Positions 7,721 to 16,013 of a stretch of DNA of 33,638 nucleotides are shown piece after piece. The translations under genes were made by a program, and so were the position numbers. Location: NCBI RefSeq assembly GCF_004348335.1, contig NZ_SMJW01000068.1:1-33638 (forward strand). Direction: 5' to 3'. Under the pieces are notes generated by a model that saw only the letters and a program-made list of their open reading frames with translations, ran no database searches and was not told the origin of the DNA. This DNA is from Actinomadura bangladeshensis. GTDB lineage: Bacteria; Actinomycetota; Actinomycetes; Streptosporangiales; Streptosporangiaceae. Positions within the stretch are counted from its first letter, which is position 1. Every line of letters begins with the position of its first letter.

Positions 7721-7736
7721 TACTGCGCGCGCAGTA
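7721..7736. promoter_or_regulatory. 16-bp perfect palindrome, candidate operator
   Basis: TACTGCGCGCGCAGTA is a perfect palindrome in the 231-bp divergent region between the MMPL gene and the sensor kinase, 60 bp upstream of the kinase start. A short GCTCG/CGAGC hairpin follows at 7744-7757. NarL-type response regulators bind as dimers to palindromes, so this may be the site through which the system controls itself and the transporter. I see no other clear signal in this gap. Confidence 0.5.
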
Positions 7737-7795
7737 GCCGGCGGCTCGTCTGCGAGCAGGAGTCGCCCGCGGGAGGTCCTGGTTAAGGTGCGCAT

Positions 7796-8926
7796 ATGAG
7801 GACAGGACTGCGTCGTCTCTGGGCCAGGGGCGGCGACTGGGTGATCGCGGTCTGCGTGGCGGTGGTGCTGCTCGTGACCGCGCTGGCCGAGGACCACCCC
7901 GCCACGGACTACGCCGGGCTCGGCTACGCGCTCGTCGCGGCGAGCGGACTCGTGCTGGCGGCCGGCCGGTGGATCCCGCTCATCGTCCTGGCCGCCACCG
8001 GGCTGTGCGCGATCGGGTACCAGGCGATCGGATTCGACGTGCCCGCCGTCGCGTACCTGTTCGCGGTGTACGGCGCGTTCCGGGCCGGGTACCGGCTCGT
8101 CACCGCCGCGGCGAGCGCGGCCCTGCTGGTGGCGCTCCCGTTCGCGATCATGGCGTCCCCGGTGGACGGCTCGGTCGCCGACGCGTTCACCCGGGCCCGG
8201 GGCGTCCTGGAGCTGGCGTGGCTGATCGCCGCCGGCGCCGCCGGGGAGGCGCTGCGGCAGGCCGAGCGGCGGGCGGACGAGGCCGAGCGCACCCGGGAGG
8301 AGGCCGCCCGGCTGCGCGCGTCCGAGGAGCGGCTGCACATCGCGCGGGAACTGCACGACTCGCTCACCCACCAGATCTCGATCATCAAGGTGCAGTCCGG
8401 GGTCGCCGTCCACCTGGCCCGCAAGCGCGGCGAGCACGTCCCCGAGTCGCTGCTGGCGATCCGGGACGCCGCCCGCGAGGCGAACCGGGAGCTGCGCGCC
8501 ACCCTGGACACGCTGCGGGACGAGGCCAAGACCCCGCCGCACGGCCTCGACCGCGTCCCCGACCTGGTGGAACGCGCCCGCGGGACGGGCCTGAACACGA
8601 CGCTCACGATCGCCGGGCAGCGGCATGCCGTGCCGGCCGCCGTCGACCGGACCGCGTACCGGATCGTCCAGGAGGCGCTCACCAACACCGCCCGCCACGC
8701 CGCCGCCGAGACGGCGACGATCCGGATCGACTACCGTCCCGGCACGCTCGCCGTGCGCGTCGACGACGACGGCAAGGCCGAGCCCGGCACCGCCCCGGTG
8801 CCCGGCACCGGCCTGCTCGGAATGCGGGAGCGCGTCACCGCCCTCGGCGGCCGGCTGCTGGCGGAACCGCGCAGCGAGGGCGGCTTCAGCGTCGAGGCCG
8901 AGTTCCCCGTGGGCCGGCCGTCGTGA
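7796..8926 (+). CDS. NarL-type sensor histidine kinase (HisKA_3)
   Basis: 376 residues. The N-terminal part to about residue 145 has four or five hydrophobic helices and no large sensor domain, so it probably senses at or within the membrane. A coiled linker (residues 155-180, rich in Ala, Glu and Arg) leads to the HisKA_3 phosphoacceptor motif ARELHDSLTHQISII, with His187. The HATPase domain shows VQEALTNTARH (Asn297) and the late glycine box GTGLLGMRERV (337-347). Upstream, TAAGGT at 7784-7789 ends 6 nt before the ATG, so the transcript may be leaderless. The gene overlaps the response regulator by 4 bp (GTGA) and the pair is certainly one operon. The signal is unknown; an MMPL exporter is the nearest plausible target. 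Confidence 0.93.
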   Translation: MRTGLRRLWARGGDWVIAVCVAVVLLVTALAEDHPATDYAGLGYALVAASGLVLAAGRWIPLIVLAATGLCAIGYQAIGFDVPAVAYLFAVYGAFRAGYRLVTAAASAALLVALPFAIMASPVDGSVADAFTRARGVLELAWLIAAGAAGEALRQAERRADEAERTREEAARLRASEERLHIARELHDSLTHQISIIKVQSGVAVHLARKRGEHVPESLLAIRDAAREANRELRATLDTLRDEAKTPPHGLDRVPDLVERARGTGLNTTLTIAGQRHAVPAAVDRTAYRIVQEALTNTARHAAAETATIRIDYRPGTLAVRVDDDGKAEPGTAPVPGTGLLGMRERVTALGGRLLAEPRSEGGFSVEAEFPVGRPS

Positions 8927-9585
8927 TCCGCGTCCTGCTCGTGGACGACCAGTCGCTCCTGCGCGGCGGGTTCCGGGCGCTGCTCGACGCGGAGGACGAC
9001 ATCGAGGTGGTCGCCGAGGCCGCCAACGGCGCGGAGGCCCTGCCGCTGATCAGGGAGCACCTGCCCGACATCGCGCTCATCGACGTCCAGATGCCGGTCA
9101 TGGACGGCATCGAGACGACCCGCCGCATCGCCGCCGACCCCGCACTGGCGGGCGTGCGCGTCGTCATCCTGACCAACTACGGCTTCCACGAGTACGTGTT
9201 CAACGCGCTGCGCGCCGGCGCCGCCGGGTTCCTGGTCAAGGACATCGAGCCCGACGACCTGCTGCACTCGGTGCGCGTCGCCGCGCGCGGGGACGCGCTG
9301 CTCGCGCCGTCCATCACCCGGATGCTGATCAGCCGGTACGTGGAGCAGCCGCTCAACCCGGGCGCCGGCACGGCGCTGAAGGAGCTGACCAACCGCGAGC
9401 GCGAGGCCGTGGCCCTCGCCGCGCACGGCCTGTCCAACGACGAGATCGCCGGCCGCATGGTGATCAGCCCGGTGACCGCGAAGACCCACCTCAACCGGGC
9501 CATGGTCAAACTCCAGGCCCGCGACCGCGCGCAGCTCGTCGTCCTCGCCTACGAGTCCGGCCTGGTGACTCCCCGGACGCCCTGA
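8923..9585 (+). CDS. NarL/FixJ family response regulator
   Basis: 220 residues from a GTG whose last two bases, with the next A, form the kinase stop. The receiver domain has the acidic pair at VDDQ (residues 8-9), the phosphoacceptor Asp54 in ALIDVQMPVMDG, the switch Thr in VVILTNYG and Lys in GFLVKDIEP. The C-terminal LuxR-type HTH is LTNREREAVALAAHGLSNDE through SPVTAKTHLNRAMVKLQARD. It is the partner of the preceding kinase. Its likely DNA targets include the palindrome at 7721-7736 and hence the MMPL gene, by position only. Confidence 0.94.
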   Translation: MIRVLLVDDQSLLRGGFRALLDAEDDIEVVAEAANGAEALPLIREHLPDIALIDVQMPVMDGIETTRRIAADPALAGVRVVILTNYGFHEYVFNALRAGAAGFLVKDIEPDDLLHSVRVAARGDALLAPSITRMLISRYVEQPLNPGAGTALKELTNREREAVALAAHGLSNDEIAGRMVISPVTAKTHLNRAMVKLQARDRAQLVVLAYESGLVTPRTP

Positions 9586-9657
9586 CCCGCCGGTCCCGGG
9601 ATGGCAACCGACTGATCGTCCGGATCGTCTCCTTTGTGAGGCCATCGGGGAGCGGTC

Positions 9658-10494
9658 ATGATTCACGGGCATCAGGTCGCGTTCTTTCTGCGGGAGCTCA
9701 CCTCGCCCGACCCGGCGCGGCGCGCCGCGGCGGTGAAGGGGCTGGGGCACGTCCCCGGGCATGTGCCCGAGCTGGCCGCCGCGACCGATGACGGGTCGCC
9801 GGAGGTGCGCGCGGCGGCGGCGCTCGGGCTGGGCCGGCAGGGGGCGGCGGACCAGGGCGGGCGGCTGGTGGCGCTGTGCGCGGACCCGGACGCCGAGGTC
9901 CGGCGGCGCGCGGTCAACGCGCTCGTGCGGATCGGCGCGACCGGGCCCGCGGTGGCCGAGGCGTTCGTCCGGCGGGTCGGGGACACCGAGCTGCGCAACC
10001 GGGCCGCCGTCCTCGGCTGGCTGCTGCGCTTCGAGGTGCCGGTGCCGGCCGAGTCGCTGATGCCGAAGGGCGACCCGGTGCTGGACGAGATGGCGCACCG
10101 GGCCGCACACCGCCTGGTGCGGATGCTGACCGGCGATGCCGAGAACGCGGCCGCCTATCAGGGCGCCCTGTGGAACATCCCCGAGGTGCGCCCCCTGCTG
10201 CCGGCGCTGCTCGACGACCCCCAGGGCAAGGTGCGCTCCGTTGCGCTGTATCTCGCCGAGCATTTCGGCGACGTCGATTTCGCGGTCCGCCTGCGGCTGC
10301 TGGACGACCCCTGCCCGTCCGTACGCCATGGCGCGGCGATGACGTTCGAACGGCTGGCCGAGCAGCGCAGGCTCACGCCGGCCGAGCAGGACGAGCTGCG
10401 TCCCCGCCTCGAACACGCACGGGAGGACCCCGACGACTTGATCCGCCTGTATGCGGCGAGGACTCTGGTGCACCTCGCCCCAAGCAAGTGCTAG
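9658..10494 (+). CDS. HEAT-repeat protein
   Basis: 278 residues from an ATG preceded by GGGGAG. Almost the whole chain is built of HEAT repeats: helix pairs with the D-x-x-xx-V-R-x-x-A-A-x-x-L pattern at residues about 15-30 (DPARRAAAVKGLG), 44-60 (SPEVRAAAALGLG), 75-92 (DAEVRRRAVNALVRIG), 103-118, 190-207 (QGKVRSVALYLAEHFG), 221-237 and 259-274. There is no signal peptide or membrane segment, so it is a cytoplasmic scaffold. Similar proteins bind partner proteins or act as phycocyanobilin-lyase-like or repair-associated modules, but nothing here chooses among these. It follows the response regulator by 72 bp and may or may not be in its operon. Confidence 0.8.
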   Translation: MIHGHQVAFFLRELTSPDPARRAAAVKGLGHVPGHVPELAAATDDGSPEVRAAAALGLGRQGAADQGGRLVALCADPDAEVRRRAVNALVRIGATGPAVAEAFVRRVGDTELRNRAAVLGWLLRFEVPVPAESLMPKGDPVLDEMAHRAAHRLVRMLTGDAENAAAYQGALWNIPEVRPLLPALLDDPQGKVRSVALYLAEHFGDVDFAVRLRLLDDPCPSVRHGAAMTFERLAEQRRLTPAEQDELRPRLEHAREDPDDLIRLYAARTLVHLAPSKC

Positions 10495-10510
10495 GTCCAT
10501 GTTGGCGCTG

Positions 10511-10525
10511 CGGCCCGCCGGGCCG
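10511..10525. terminator. Short hairpin after the HEAT-repeat gene
   Basis: CGGCCC and GGGCCG form a 6-bp stem with a 3-nt loop, 16 bp after the HEAT-repeat stop. It is a plausible weak terminator. The rest of the 112-bp gap shows no clear site. Confidence 0.4.
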
Positions 10526-10606
10526 TAAAGGGGAAGCCGGACACGGGGTGCACGCGTTCGGGGTCAATGTGCGAAAGAATGGGGTCGGCCACAGCGAGGA
10601 GGCGTT

Positions 10607-11218
10607 TTGAGCGGCGATGCGCGGTTCACCGTGACGCGGACGCTGAGCAAGGACCAGCAGGCCCGGCGTGAGCGGCTGATCGACTCGGCGAGGGAGCTCG
10701 CGCTTGCGGGCGGCTATCCGGCCGTCACCATGCACGACGTGGCGGACCGGGCCGGCGTCGCCCGCGCGACCGTCTACCGCTACTTCGCCACCAAGGACCA
10801 CCTGCTCACCGAGGTCGCGGCGTCCTGGGCGCACCACGTCACCGACGACATCGACGCGCTCGCCGTCGGCGACACGCAGCTGGAGCGGCTCACCGCGCTG
10901 CTGGAGCGCATCGTCTACGTGGCGGCGCAGGAGCCGACCCTGACGTCCGCGATCATCCAGGCGGTGACCTCGGACGACTCCAGCGTCGACGACGCCCGTA
11001 CCGTGCTGTTCCAGTACCTGCGCGACCGGCTCTCCGCGGCGATCGGCGACCCGGTGCCCCAGCGCGAGGACGTCGAGCTCGTCCTCGGGCACATCCTGCT
11101 CGCCGCGCTGATCAGCCTGGCCTCGCTGCGGCAGCCGGTCGAGGACGTCGCCACGATGGTCCGCACGTCCGGCCGGCTGGTCCTCGCCGGGGCGCTCTCC
11201 GCCGCCACGCCCACCTGA
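10607..11218 (+). CDS. TetR family regulator
   Basis: 203 residues from a TTG with GAGGAGG 4 nt upstream; an in-frame GTG at 10631 is the alternative start and loses 8 residues with no ribosome site. The HTH is clear: SARELALAGGYPAVTMHDVA then RAGVARATVYRYFATKDHLL. This N-terminus resembles KstR-type regulators of lipid or sterol catabolism, but the ligand domain does not let me confirm that. It is 146 bp upstream of the PucR-type gene on the same strand. No palindrome marks its operator, so its targets are unknown. Confidence 0.87.
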   Translation: MSGDARFTVTRTLSKDQQARRERLIDSARELALAGGYPAVTMHDVADRAGVARATVYRYFATKDHLLTEVAASWAHHVTDDIDALAVGDTQLERLTALLERIVYVAAQEPTLTSAIIQAVTSDDSSVDDARTVLFQYLRDRLSAAIGDPVPQREDVELVLGHILLAALISLASLRQPVEDVATMVRTSGRLVLAGALSAATPT

Positions 11219-11364
11219 CCGGGCCGCTCTCCGCACGTCCGCCGCCGTCGCCGCGGCCGCATTGTCAGTGCGCTTACAAGCGGCGTCCCGCAATGCGTAA
11301 CCGGTCGTGCAGCCCGCCGGGCCGGGCCTCTGTAGCTTCCCTGGCGGGAGGTGCGATTTCTACG

Positions 11365-12585
11365 GTGAACACGACCCTTGAGGAGCGCTCGCCGCTGAAG
11401 CCCTGGGCCGGGGTGCCGAGCGAGCTCTCCGCGATGTTCCGGCCCCACCTGGAGGCCCTCGCCGAGGAGATGATCGAGGAGATCCTCGCCGGCATCCCCG
11501 AGTACTCGCGCCCGCAGGACGAGGAGTACGCGCGGCTCGTCCGGCTCGCCGTCGAGGGCGCGCTCCGCCAGTTCGTCGACCTGATCATGGACCCGGACAG
11601 CTCGTGGGAGCCGGTCGCCGCCGTCTACCGGGAGATCGGCTGGGCCGAGGCCCGCGAGGGCCGCAGCCTGGACATCCTGCAGACCTCGCTGCGGCTCGGC
11701 GCCCGGGTCGCGTGGCGGCGGCTCGCGTCGGAGTCCGAGCGGTACAACATCTCCCGCCGCACCCTGGCCAGCATCGCCGAGGCGATCTTCGCGTTCCTGG
11801 ACGAGATCGCCCGCGCCGCCACCGAGGGCTACACCAAGGCCCGCGCGCAGGAGGCCGGCGAGCTGGAGCACCGCCGCCGCCGGCTGCTGGACATGCTGCT
11901 CGCCGAGCCGCCCGCCGCCCCGCAGGCCGTCGCCGACCTCGCCCGGCTCGCGCAGTGGCGCGTCCCGCGCACGGTCGCCGCGGTCGTCCTGTACGAGCGG
12001 AGCCGGCAGCCGTTCTCGCACCCGTCGCTGCCGCCCGACGTGCTCGCCGACGTCAACCGGCGCGAGCCGTGCCTGCTCGTCCCCGACCCGGAGGGCCCCG
12101 GGCGCGGCAGGATGCTGGAAACGGCGCTGCGCGACTGGGTCGCCGCGCTCGGCCCGACCGTCCGCACCGAGGACGCGGCGAAGTCGCTGCGCTGGGCCCG
12201 CGAGGCGCTGCCGCTCGCACGGCGCGGCGTCCTGCCGTCCGAGAGGCTGATCCGCTGCGCCGACCACATGCCCGCGCTCGTCGTGTTCAAGGACGAGGAG
12301 CTGGTGCGGGCCATCGCCGACCTGCGGCTCGCGCCGCTGAAGAGCGTCCGGCCCCGGCACCGCGAGCGGCTCATGCGGACGCTGCTGTCGTGCCTGCAGA
12401 ACGGGTTCAACGCGACCGAGGTCGCGAACCGCCTGCACGTGCACCCGCAGACCGTCCGGTACCGGCTGCACCAGCTGGAGGAGCTGTTCGGCGAGCGGCT
12501 GTACGACCCGGACACGCGGCTGGAGATGGAGATGGTCCTCACCGTCTGGCTCACCGACCCGCCGGGTGATCAATCAATCGATTGA
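11365..12585 (+). CDS. PucR family transcriptional regulator
   Basis: About 406 residues from the GTG at 11365 (VNTTLEERSPLKPW); an ATG at 11293 would add 24 unlike residues, and no start has a well-spaced ribosome site, so the start is uncertain. The N-terminal half is the helical domain seen in actinobacterial PucR/CdaR-like proteins (ELSAMFRPHLEALAEEMIEE; GRSLDILQTSLRLGARVAWR). The end is the PucR HTH: TLLSCLQNGFNATEVANRLH then VHPQTVRYRLHQLEELFG. Such proteins usually activate catabolic genes in response to metabolites. Its stop lies inside the 12-bp palindrome in front of the next TetR gene. Confidence 0.88.
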   Translation: MNTTLEERSPLKPWAGVPSELSAMFRPHLEALAEEMIEEILAGIPEYSRPQDEEYARLVRLAVEGALRQFVDLIMDPDSSWEPVAAVYREIGWAEAREGRSLDILQTSLRLGARVAWRRLASESERYNISRRTLASIAEAIFAFLDEIARAATEGYTKARAQEAGELEHRRRRLLDMLLAEPPAAPQAVADLARLAQWRVPRTVAAVVLYERSRQPFSHPSLPPDVLADVNRREPCLLVPDPEGPGRGRMLETALRDWVAALGPTVRTEDAAKSLRWAREALPLARRGVLPSERLIRCADHMPALVVFKDEELVRAIADLRLAPLKSVRPRHRERLMRTLLSCLQNGFNATEVANRLHVHPQTVRYRLHQLEELFGERLYDPDTRLEMEMVLTVWLTDPPGDQSID

Positions 12586-12611
12586 CCGGTGCAGGCGGAA
12601 GCACCTACTTT
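12574..12611 (+). promoter_or_regulatory. Promoter and operator of the TetR-MFS-lyase operon, leaderless start
   Basis: The perfect palindrome TCAATCGATTGA (12574-12585) overlaps both the PucR stop codon and a -35 hexamer TTGACC (12582-12587). An 18-nt spacer leads to the -10 TACTTT (12606-12611). The ATG of the TetR gene is 7 nt after the -10, so transcription would start at or next to the start codon. The absence of a properly spaced ribosome site agrees with a leaderless message. The palindrome over the -35 fits autorepression. Confidence 0.65.
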
Positions 12612-12618
12612 GGGGGCT

Positions 12619-13215
12619 ATGACCAGTAGCGACTCCGGTCGGGAGCGGATCCTGGACGCCGCCACGCGGCTGTTCGCCGCGCTCGGCTACGACGGGACGT
12701 CCACCCGGATGATCGCCGAGGCGGCCGGGCTCAACGTCGCGACCGTCGCCTACCACGTCGGCGGCAAGCGCGACCTGTACCTCGCCGTGATGGAACGCGC
12801 CCACGAGACCGAACGCGCCGCCCTGGCGCAGGCGCTCGACGAGATCACCCCGGACGCGGAGGGCATCCTCACCCTCCTCGACCGCTACGTCGACTTCTGC
12901 CTGTCGCGCCCGGAGATCCCGGCGCTGTGGATGCACCGCTGGCTGTCGGACGCCGCCGACGTCGCCCACCTGGAGGAGCAGTACGTCCGGCCGCTGATGG
13001 TGATGGTCGCCGACGCCGCCCGCAAGATCGTCCCCGATGACGTCGATGTCGAGTACGTGGTGTGGACGGTCGTCTGGTGCACCCACGGGTTCGGGGCCGG
13101 CGGCGTCCTGGACGCCGACGGGAACCGCCGCGGCGTCGACGACGCGCAGGCCGTCATCCGGTTCCGCCGCCACATGCGCCGCACCGTCGCCCAGGCGATC
13201 GGGATCCCCGCGTGA
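12619..13215 (+). CDS. TetR family regulator of the MFS-lyase operon
   Basis: 198 residues. The HTH runs ERILDAATRLFAALGYDGTS then GLNVATVAYHVGGKRDLY, which fits TetR with His in place of the usual Phe in the recognition turn. The C-terminal part (VDFCLSRPEIPALWMHRWLS) matches the ligand domains of this type. I chose the ATG at 12619 because a TACTTT -10 ends 7 nt before it, giving a leaderless transcript. Its GTGA end overlaps the MFS gene start by 4 bp, so regulator, transporter and PLP enzyme are one operon. The palindrome at 12574-12585 is its probable operator. Confidence 0.9.
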   Translation: MTSSDSGRERILDAATRLFAALGYDGTSTRMIAEAAGLNVATVAYHVGGKRDLYLAVMERAHETERAALAQALDEITPDAEGILTLLDRYVDFCLSRPEIPALWMHRWLSDAADVAHLEEQYVRPLMVMVADAARKIVPDDVDVEYVVWTVVWCTHGFGAGGVLDADGNRRGVDDAQAVIRFRRHMRRTVAQAIGIPA

Positions 13216-14579
13216 CGACGCCGCCCGCCGCGGCGCCGCCCTCCGGGCCGCTGCCCCGCCGGCGGCTGCTCGGCTACGGTGTCGGCTCGGTCGGCACCGG
13301 CGTGTTCTCCGCCGTCCCCGGCCTGCTGCTCCTGTACTACCTGACCGACGTCCTCGGCGTCTCCGCGGTGGTCGCGGGGGCCGTCCTCGTCGTCCCCAAG
13401 GCGTGGGACGTGCTGCTCAACCCGATCGTCGGCGCCGCCAGCGACCGGGAGGCCGTCCGCACCGGGCGCCGCACCCGGCTGCTGCTGGCCGGCGCCGTCA
13501 CCCTGCCGTTGCTGTTCGCCGCCATGTTCGCCGTGCCGGCCGATTCGCCGGGGATCGCCGCCGCGTGGGCCGGGTCCGCGTTCCTGCTGGCCGCGAGCGC
13601 GTTCGCGTGCTTCCAGGTGCCGTACGTGGCGCTGCCCGCCGAGATCTCCGCCGACCCGTCCGAGCGGGGCCGCGCGATGGCGTGGCGGGTCGTCTGCCTG
13701 ACGCTCGGCATCCTCGTCGCGGGCGGCGTCGCCCCCGCGCTCACCGCCGCCGCCGGCGGCGGGCGCGGCGGATACGCGCTGATGGGGGCCGTGATCGGGC
13801 TCGCGATGGGCGCCGCGATGGTGGCGAGCACGCTGGCGAACCGGTGGATCCCGTCGCGTCCCGGGCCGCGCCCGCTCGGGCTGGCCGCCGCGCTGCGCAC
13901 CGCGCGCGGCAACCGGCCGTTCTTCATGCTGCTCGGCGCCTACGTCTCGCACACCCTCGCCGTCGCGATCATGCTGGCGGGCGCCCCCTACGTCGCCACC
14001 TACCGGCTGGACGACTACGGCCTCACCTCCGCGATGTTCGTGGCGATGGTCGGGCCGAGCGCGTTCGCGGTGCCGGTGTGGCGGTGGCTGTCGCGCAGGT
14101 TCGGGCTGGTCGGCTGCTATGCGGCGGCACTCGTGCTGTTCGCCGCGACCGCCGCCGCGCTGTTCCCGCTGATCACGTCCACGGCCGGGGTGCTGGCGTT
14201 CAGCGCCCTGATCGGCGTCTGCTACGCGGCCGTCCAGCTGCTGCCGCTGTCGCTGCTGCCGGAGACCGTCCACGCCGACACCGGACGGACCGGGCACGCG
14301 CAGTCCGGGGCCTTCACCGGGCTGTGGACGGCCGCCGAGACGGGCGCGATGGCGCTCGGACCGGGGGTGTTCGCGCTGATCCTCGCCGCCTCGTCGTTCA
14401 ACTCGTCCGATTTCGACACCCCGGTCGTCCAGCCGGGGTCGGCGCTGACCGGGATGTCCGCCGGGTTCACGCTCGTCCCGGCGCTGCTCCTGCTGGTCAG
14501 CGTCCCGCTGCTGCTGGCCTACCGCCGGCTCGCCGCCGTCCACCGCCCAACCGAGGAAACACGCGAACATGCCGTTTGA
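13212..14579 (+). CDS. MFS_2 / GPH-type cation symporter
   Basis: 455 residues from a GTG overlapping the TetR stop (GTGA). About 12 transmembrane helices are visible. The signature LLYYLTDVLGVSA followed by PKAWDVLLNPIVGAASDR and GRRTRLLL is that of the glycoside-pentoside-hexuronide (MelB-like, MFS_2) group, with the conserved Asp of the cation site in KAWDVLLNP. Relatives import sugars with Na+ or H+, and eukaryotic members (MFSD2A) carry lysophospholipids. Since the next gene is an S1P-lyase-like enzyme, a substrate that is an amino alcohol phosphate or lysolipid is worth considering, but that is inference. The last 11 bp overlap the next gene. Confidence 0.9.
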   Translation: MTTPPAAAPPSGPLPRRRLLGYGVGSVGTGVFSAVPGLLLLYYLTDVLGVSAVVAGAVLVVPKAWDVLLNPIVGAASDREAVRTGRRTRLLLAGAVTLPLLFAAMFAVPADSPGIAAAWAGSAFLLAASAFACFQVPYVALPAEISADPSERGRAMAWRVVCLTLGILVAGGVAPALTAAAGGGRGGYALMGAVIGLAMGAAMVASTLANRWIPSRPGPRPLGLAAALRTARGNRPFFMLLGAYVSHTLAVAIMLAGAPYVATYRLDDYGLTSAMFVAMVGPSAFAVPVWRWLSRRFGLVGCYAAALVLFAATAAALFPLITSTAGVLAFSALIGVCYAAVQLLPLSLLPETVHADTGRTGHAQSGAFTGLWTAAETGAMALGPGVFALILAASSFNSSDFDTPVVQPGSALTGMSAGFTLVPALLLLVSVPLLLAYRRLAAVHRPTEETREHAV

Positions 14580-15993
14580 CCCCCTGCCCGAAACGGGCCG
14601 CCCCGCCGCCGACCTGCTGGCCGAACTCGCCCGGCTGCGGGACGCCGACCTCCCCGTCCGCGGCGGCCAGGTCACCGCCTACGTCTACGACACCGGACGC
14701 GCGGCCGTGCACGACCTCGCCGCCACCGCGTTCCACGAGATGCTGGAGGTCAACTGCCTCGACCCGACCGCGTTCCCCAGCATCGTCGCGCTGGAGCGGG
14801 CGCTCGTCGGGTTCGTCGCGGACAAGCTCGGCGGCGGCTCGGGCATCTTCAGCAGCGGCGGCACCGAGTCGATCATGCTGGCGGTGAAGGCCGCGCGGGA
14901 CGCCCACCCGGTCGGGGGACGGCCGCAGATCGTCCTGCCGACGACCGCGCACCCCGCGTTCCACAAGGCCGCGCACTACCTGGGCCTCGAGGTCGTGCAC
15001 GTGCCGGTCGACGCGGAGTACCGCGCCGACCCCGCCGCGACCGCCGCCGCGATGACGCCCCGCACCGCGCTCGTCGTCGCTTCGGCGCCGTCCTACCCGC
15101 ACGGGGTCATGGACCCGATCCCGGAGATCGCCGCGCTCGCCGCCTCCGCCGGCGTTCCGTGCCATGTGGACGCGTGCGTCGGCGGCTGGGTCCTGCCCTG
15201 GCTGCGCGACGCGGGACGCGACGTCCCGCCGTTCGACCTGTCCGTGCCCGGCGTGACGTCGATCTCCTGCGACCTGCACAAGTACGGGTACTCGCCGAAG
15301 GGCGCGTCGGTCGTCCTGTTCGCGGACGAGGCGCACCGCCGGACCGCCTACTTCGCGTCCGCCGAATGGCCCGGATACACCGTCATCAACGCGACCGTGC
15401 AGAGCAGCAAGAGCGCCGGACCGCTCGGCGCCGCCTGGGCGACCCTCAACGCCGTCGGCGCACAGGGCTACCGCGACCTCGCGGAGAACGCGATGAAGTC
15501 GGCGGAGCGGCTGATCGCGGGCGTCGCGTCCATCCCCGGGCTGCGGGTCGTCGGCGAACCGGTCGCCCCACTGGTCGCCGTCGCCTCGTCCGACCCGTCG
15601 CTCGACGTGTTCGTGATCGCCGACGAGGCGCGGCGGCGGGGCTGGTTCTTCCAGCCGCAGCTGTCCTACCAGGGCATTCCGCCGAACCTGCACTTCACGC
15701 TGACCGGCGTGTCCGACGTCGACGCGCTCCTCGACGCGCTCGCCGCCGCCACCGAGGCCGCACGGGCCGCCGGGCCCGCCGACGTCCCGTCCGAACTGGT
15801 CGACGCGCTCGCCGACCTGGACCTCGACACCCTGGACGACGCGGGTTTCGCCGGGCTCCTCGCCTCCGTCGGCGTGGACCTCGCCGGAGGCGGCGAACCC
15901 GAGATGGCCGTGGTCAACGCCATCCTGGACGCGCTGCCGCCCGCCACCCGCGAGGCCCTGCTGATCCGCTTCCTCTCGGCCCTCTACGGCTGA
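14569..15993 (+). CDS. PLP-dependent decarboxylase, sphingosine-1-phosphate lyase-like
   Basis: 474 residues, overlapping the MFS gene by 11 bp. It is a fold-type I PLP enzyme of the group II decarboxylase family: SSGGTESIMLAVKAAR (PLP phosphate loop, about 95-110), HVDACVGGWVLPW (Asp201 contacting the PLP ring) and SCDLHKYGYSPKG with the Schiff-base Lys238. VDAC(L/V)GG and HKYGY(A/S)PKG are hallmarks of sphingosine-1-phosphate lyases, which cleave phosphorylated sphingoid bases, rather than of glutamate or aromatic decarboxylases. A C-terminal extension of about 80 residues is acidic and helical. Unlike the eukaryotic lyase there is no N-terminal membrane anchor. The true substrate is unknown; the adjacent MFS_2 carrier probably brings it in. 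Confidence 0.88.
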   Translation: MPFDPLPETGRPAADLLAELARLRDADLPVRGGQVTAYVYDTGRAAVHDLAATAFHEMLEVNCLDPTAFPSIVALERALVGFVADKLGGGSGIFSSGGTESIMLAVKAARDAHPVGGRPQIVLPTTAHPAFHKAAHYLGLEVVHVPVDAEYRADPAATAAAMTPRTALVVASAPSYPHGVMDPIPEIAALAASAGVPCHVDACVGGWVLPWLRDAGRDVPPFDLSVPGVTSISCDLHKYGYSPKGASVVLFADEAHRRTAYFASAEWPGYTVINATVQSSKSAGPLGAAWATLNAVGAQGYRDLAENAMKSAERLIAGVASIPGLRVVGEPVAPLVAVASSDPSLDVFVIADEARRRGWFFQPQLSYQGIPPNLHFTLTGVSDVDALLDALAAATEAARAAGPADVPSELVDALADLDLDTLDDAGFAGLLASVGVDLAGGGEPEMAVVNAILDALPPATREALLIRFLSALYG

Positions 15994-15995
15994 CC

Positions 15996-16013
15996 CCGGC
16001 TCAGTTGAGCCGG
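15996..16013. terminator. Bidirectional terminator hairpin
   Basis: CCGGCTCA and TGAGCCGG form a perfect 8-bp stem around two bases. It starts just after the lyase stop and includes the carboxypeptidase stop codon on the other strand, so it serves two convergent genes. Confidence 0.65.

Noticed and set aside
8731..10500. Long minus-strand open frame opposite the response regulator and HEAT genes (589 residues)
   Set aside because: Shadow of the high-GC coding strand. It crosses two well-supported genes and has no recognisable motif.
10607..11218. Calling this TetR protein KstR
   Set aside because: Only the DNA-binding part looks similar, and there are no sterol-degradation genes or matching operators nearby.
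12885..14675. Long minus-strand open frame opposite the TetR and MFS genes (596 residues)
   Set aside because: Low-complexity Arg/Gly/Gln-rich translation without domains; the plus-strand genes are certain.
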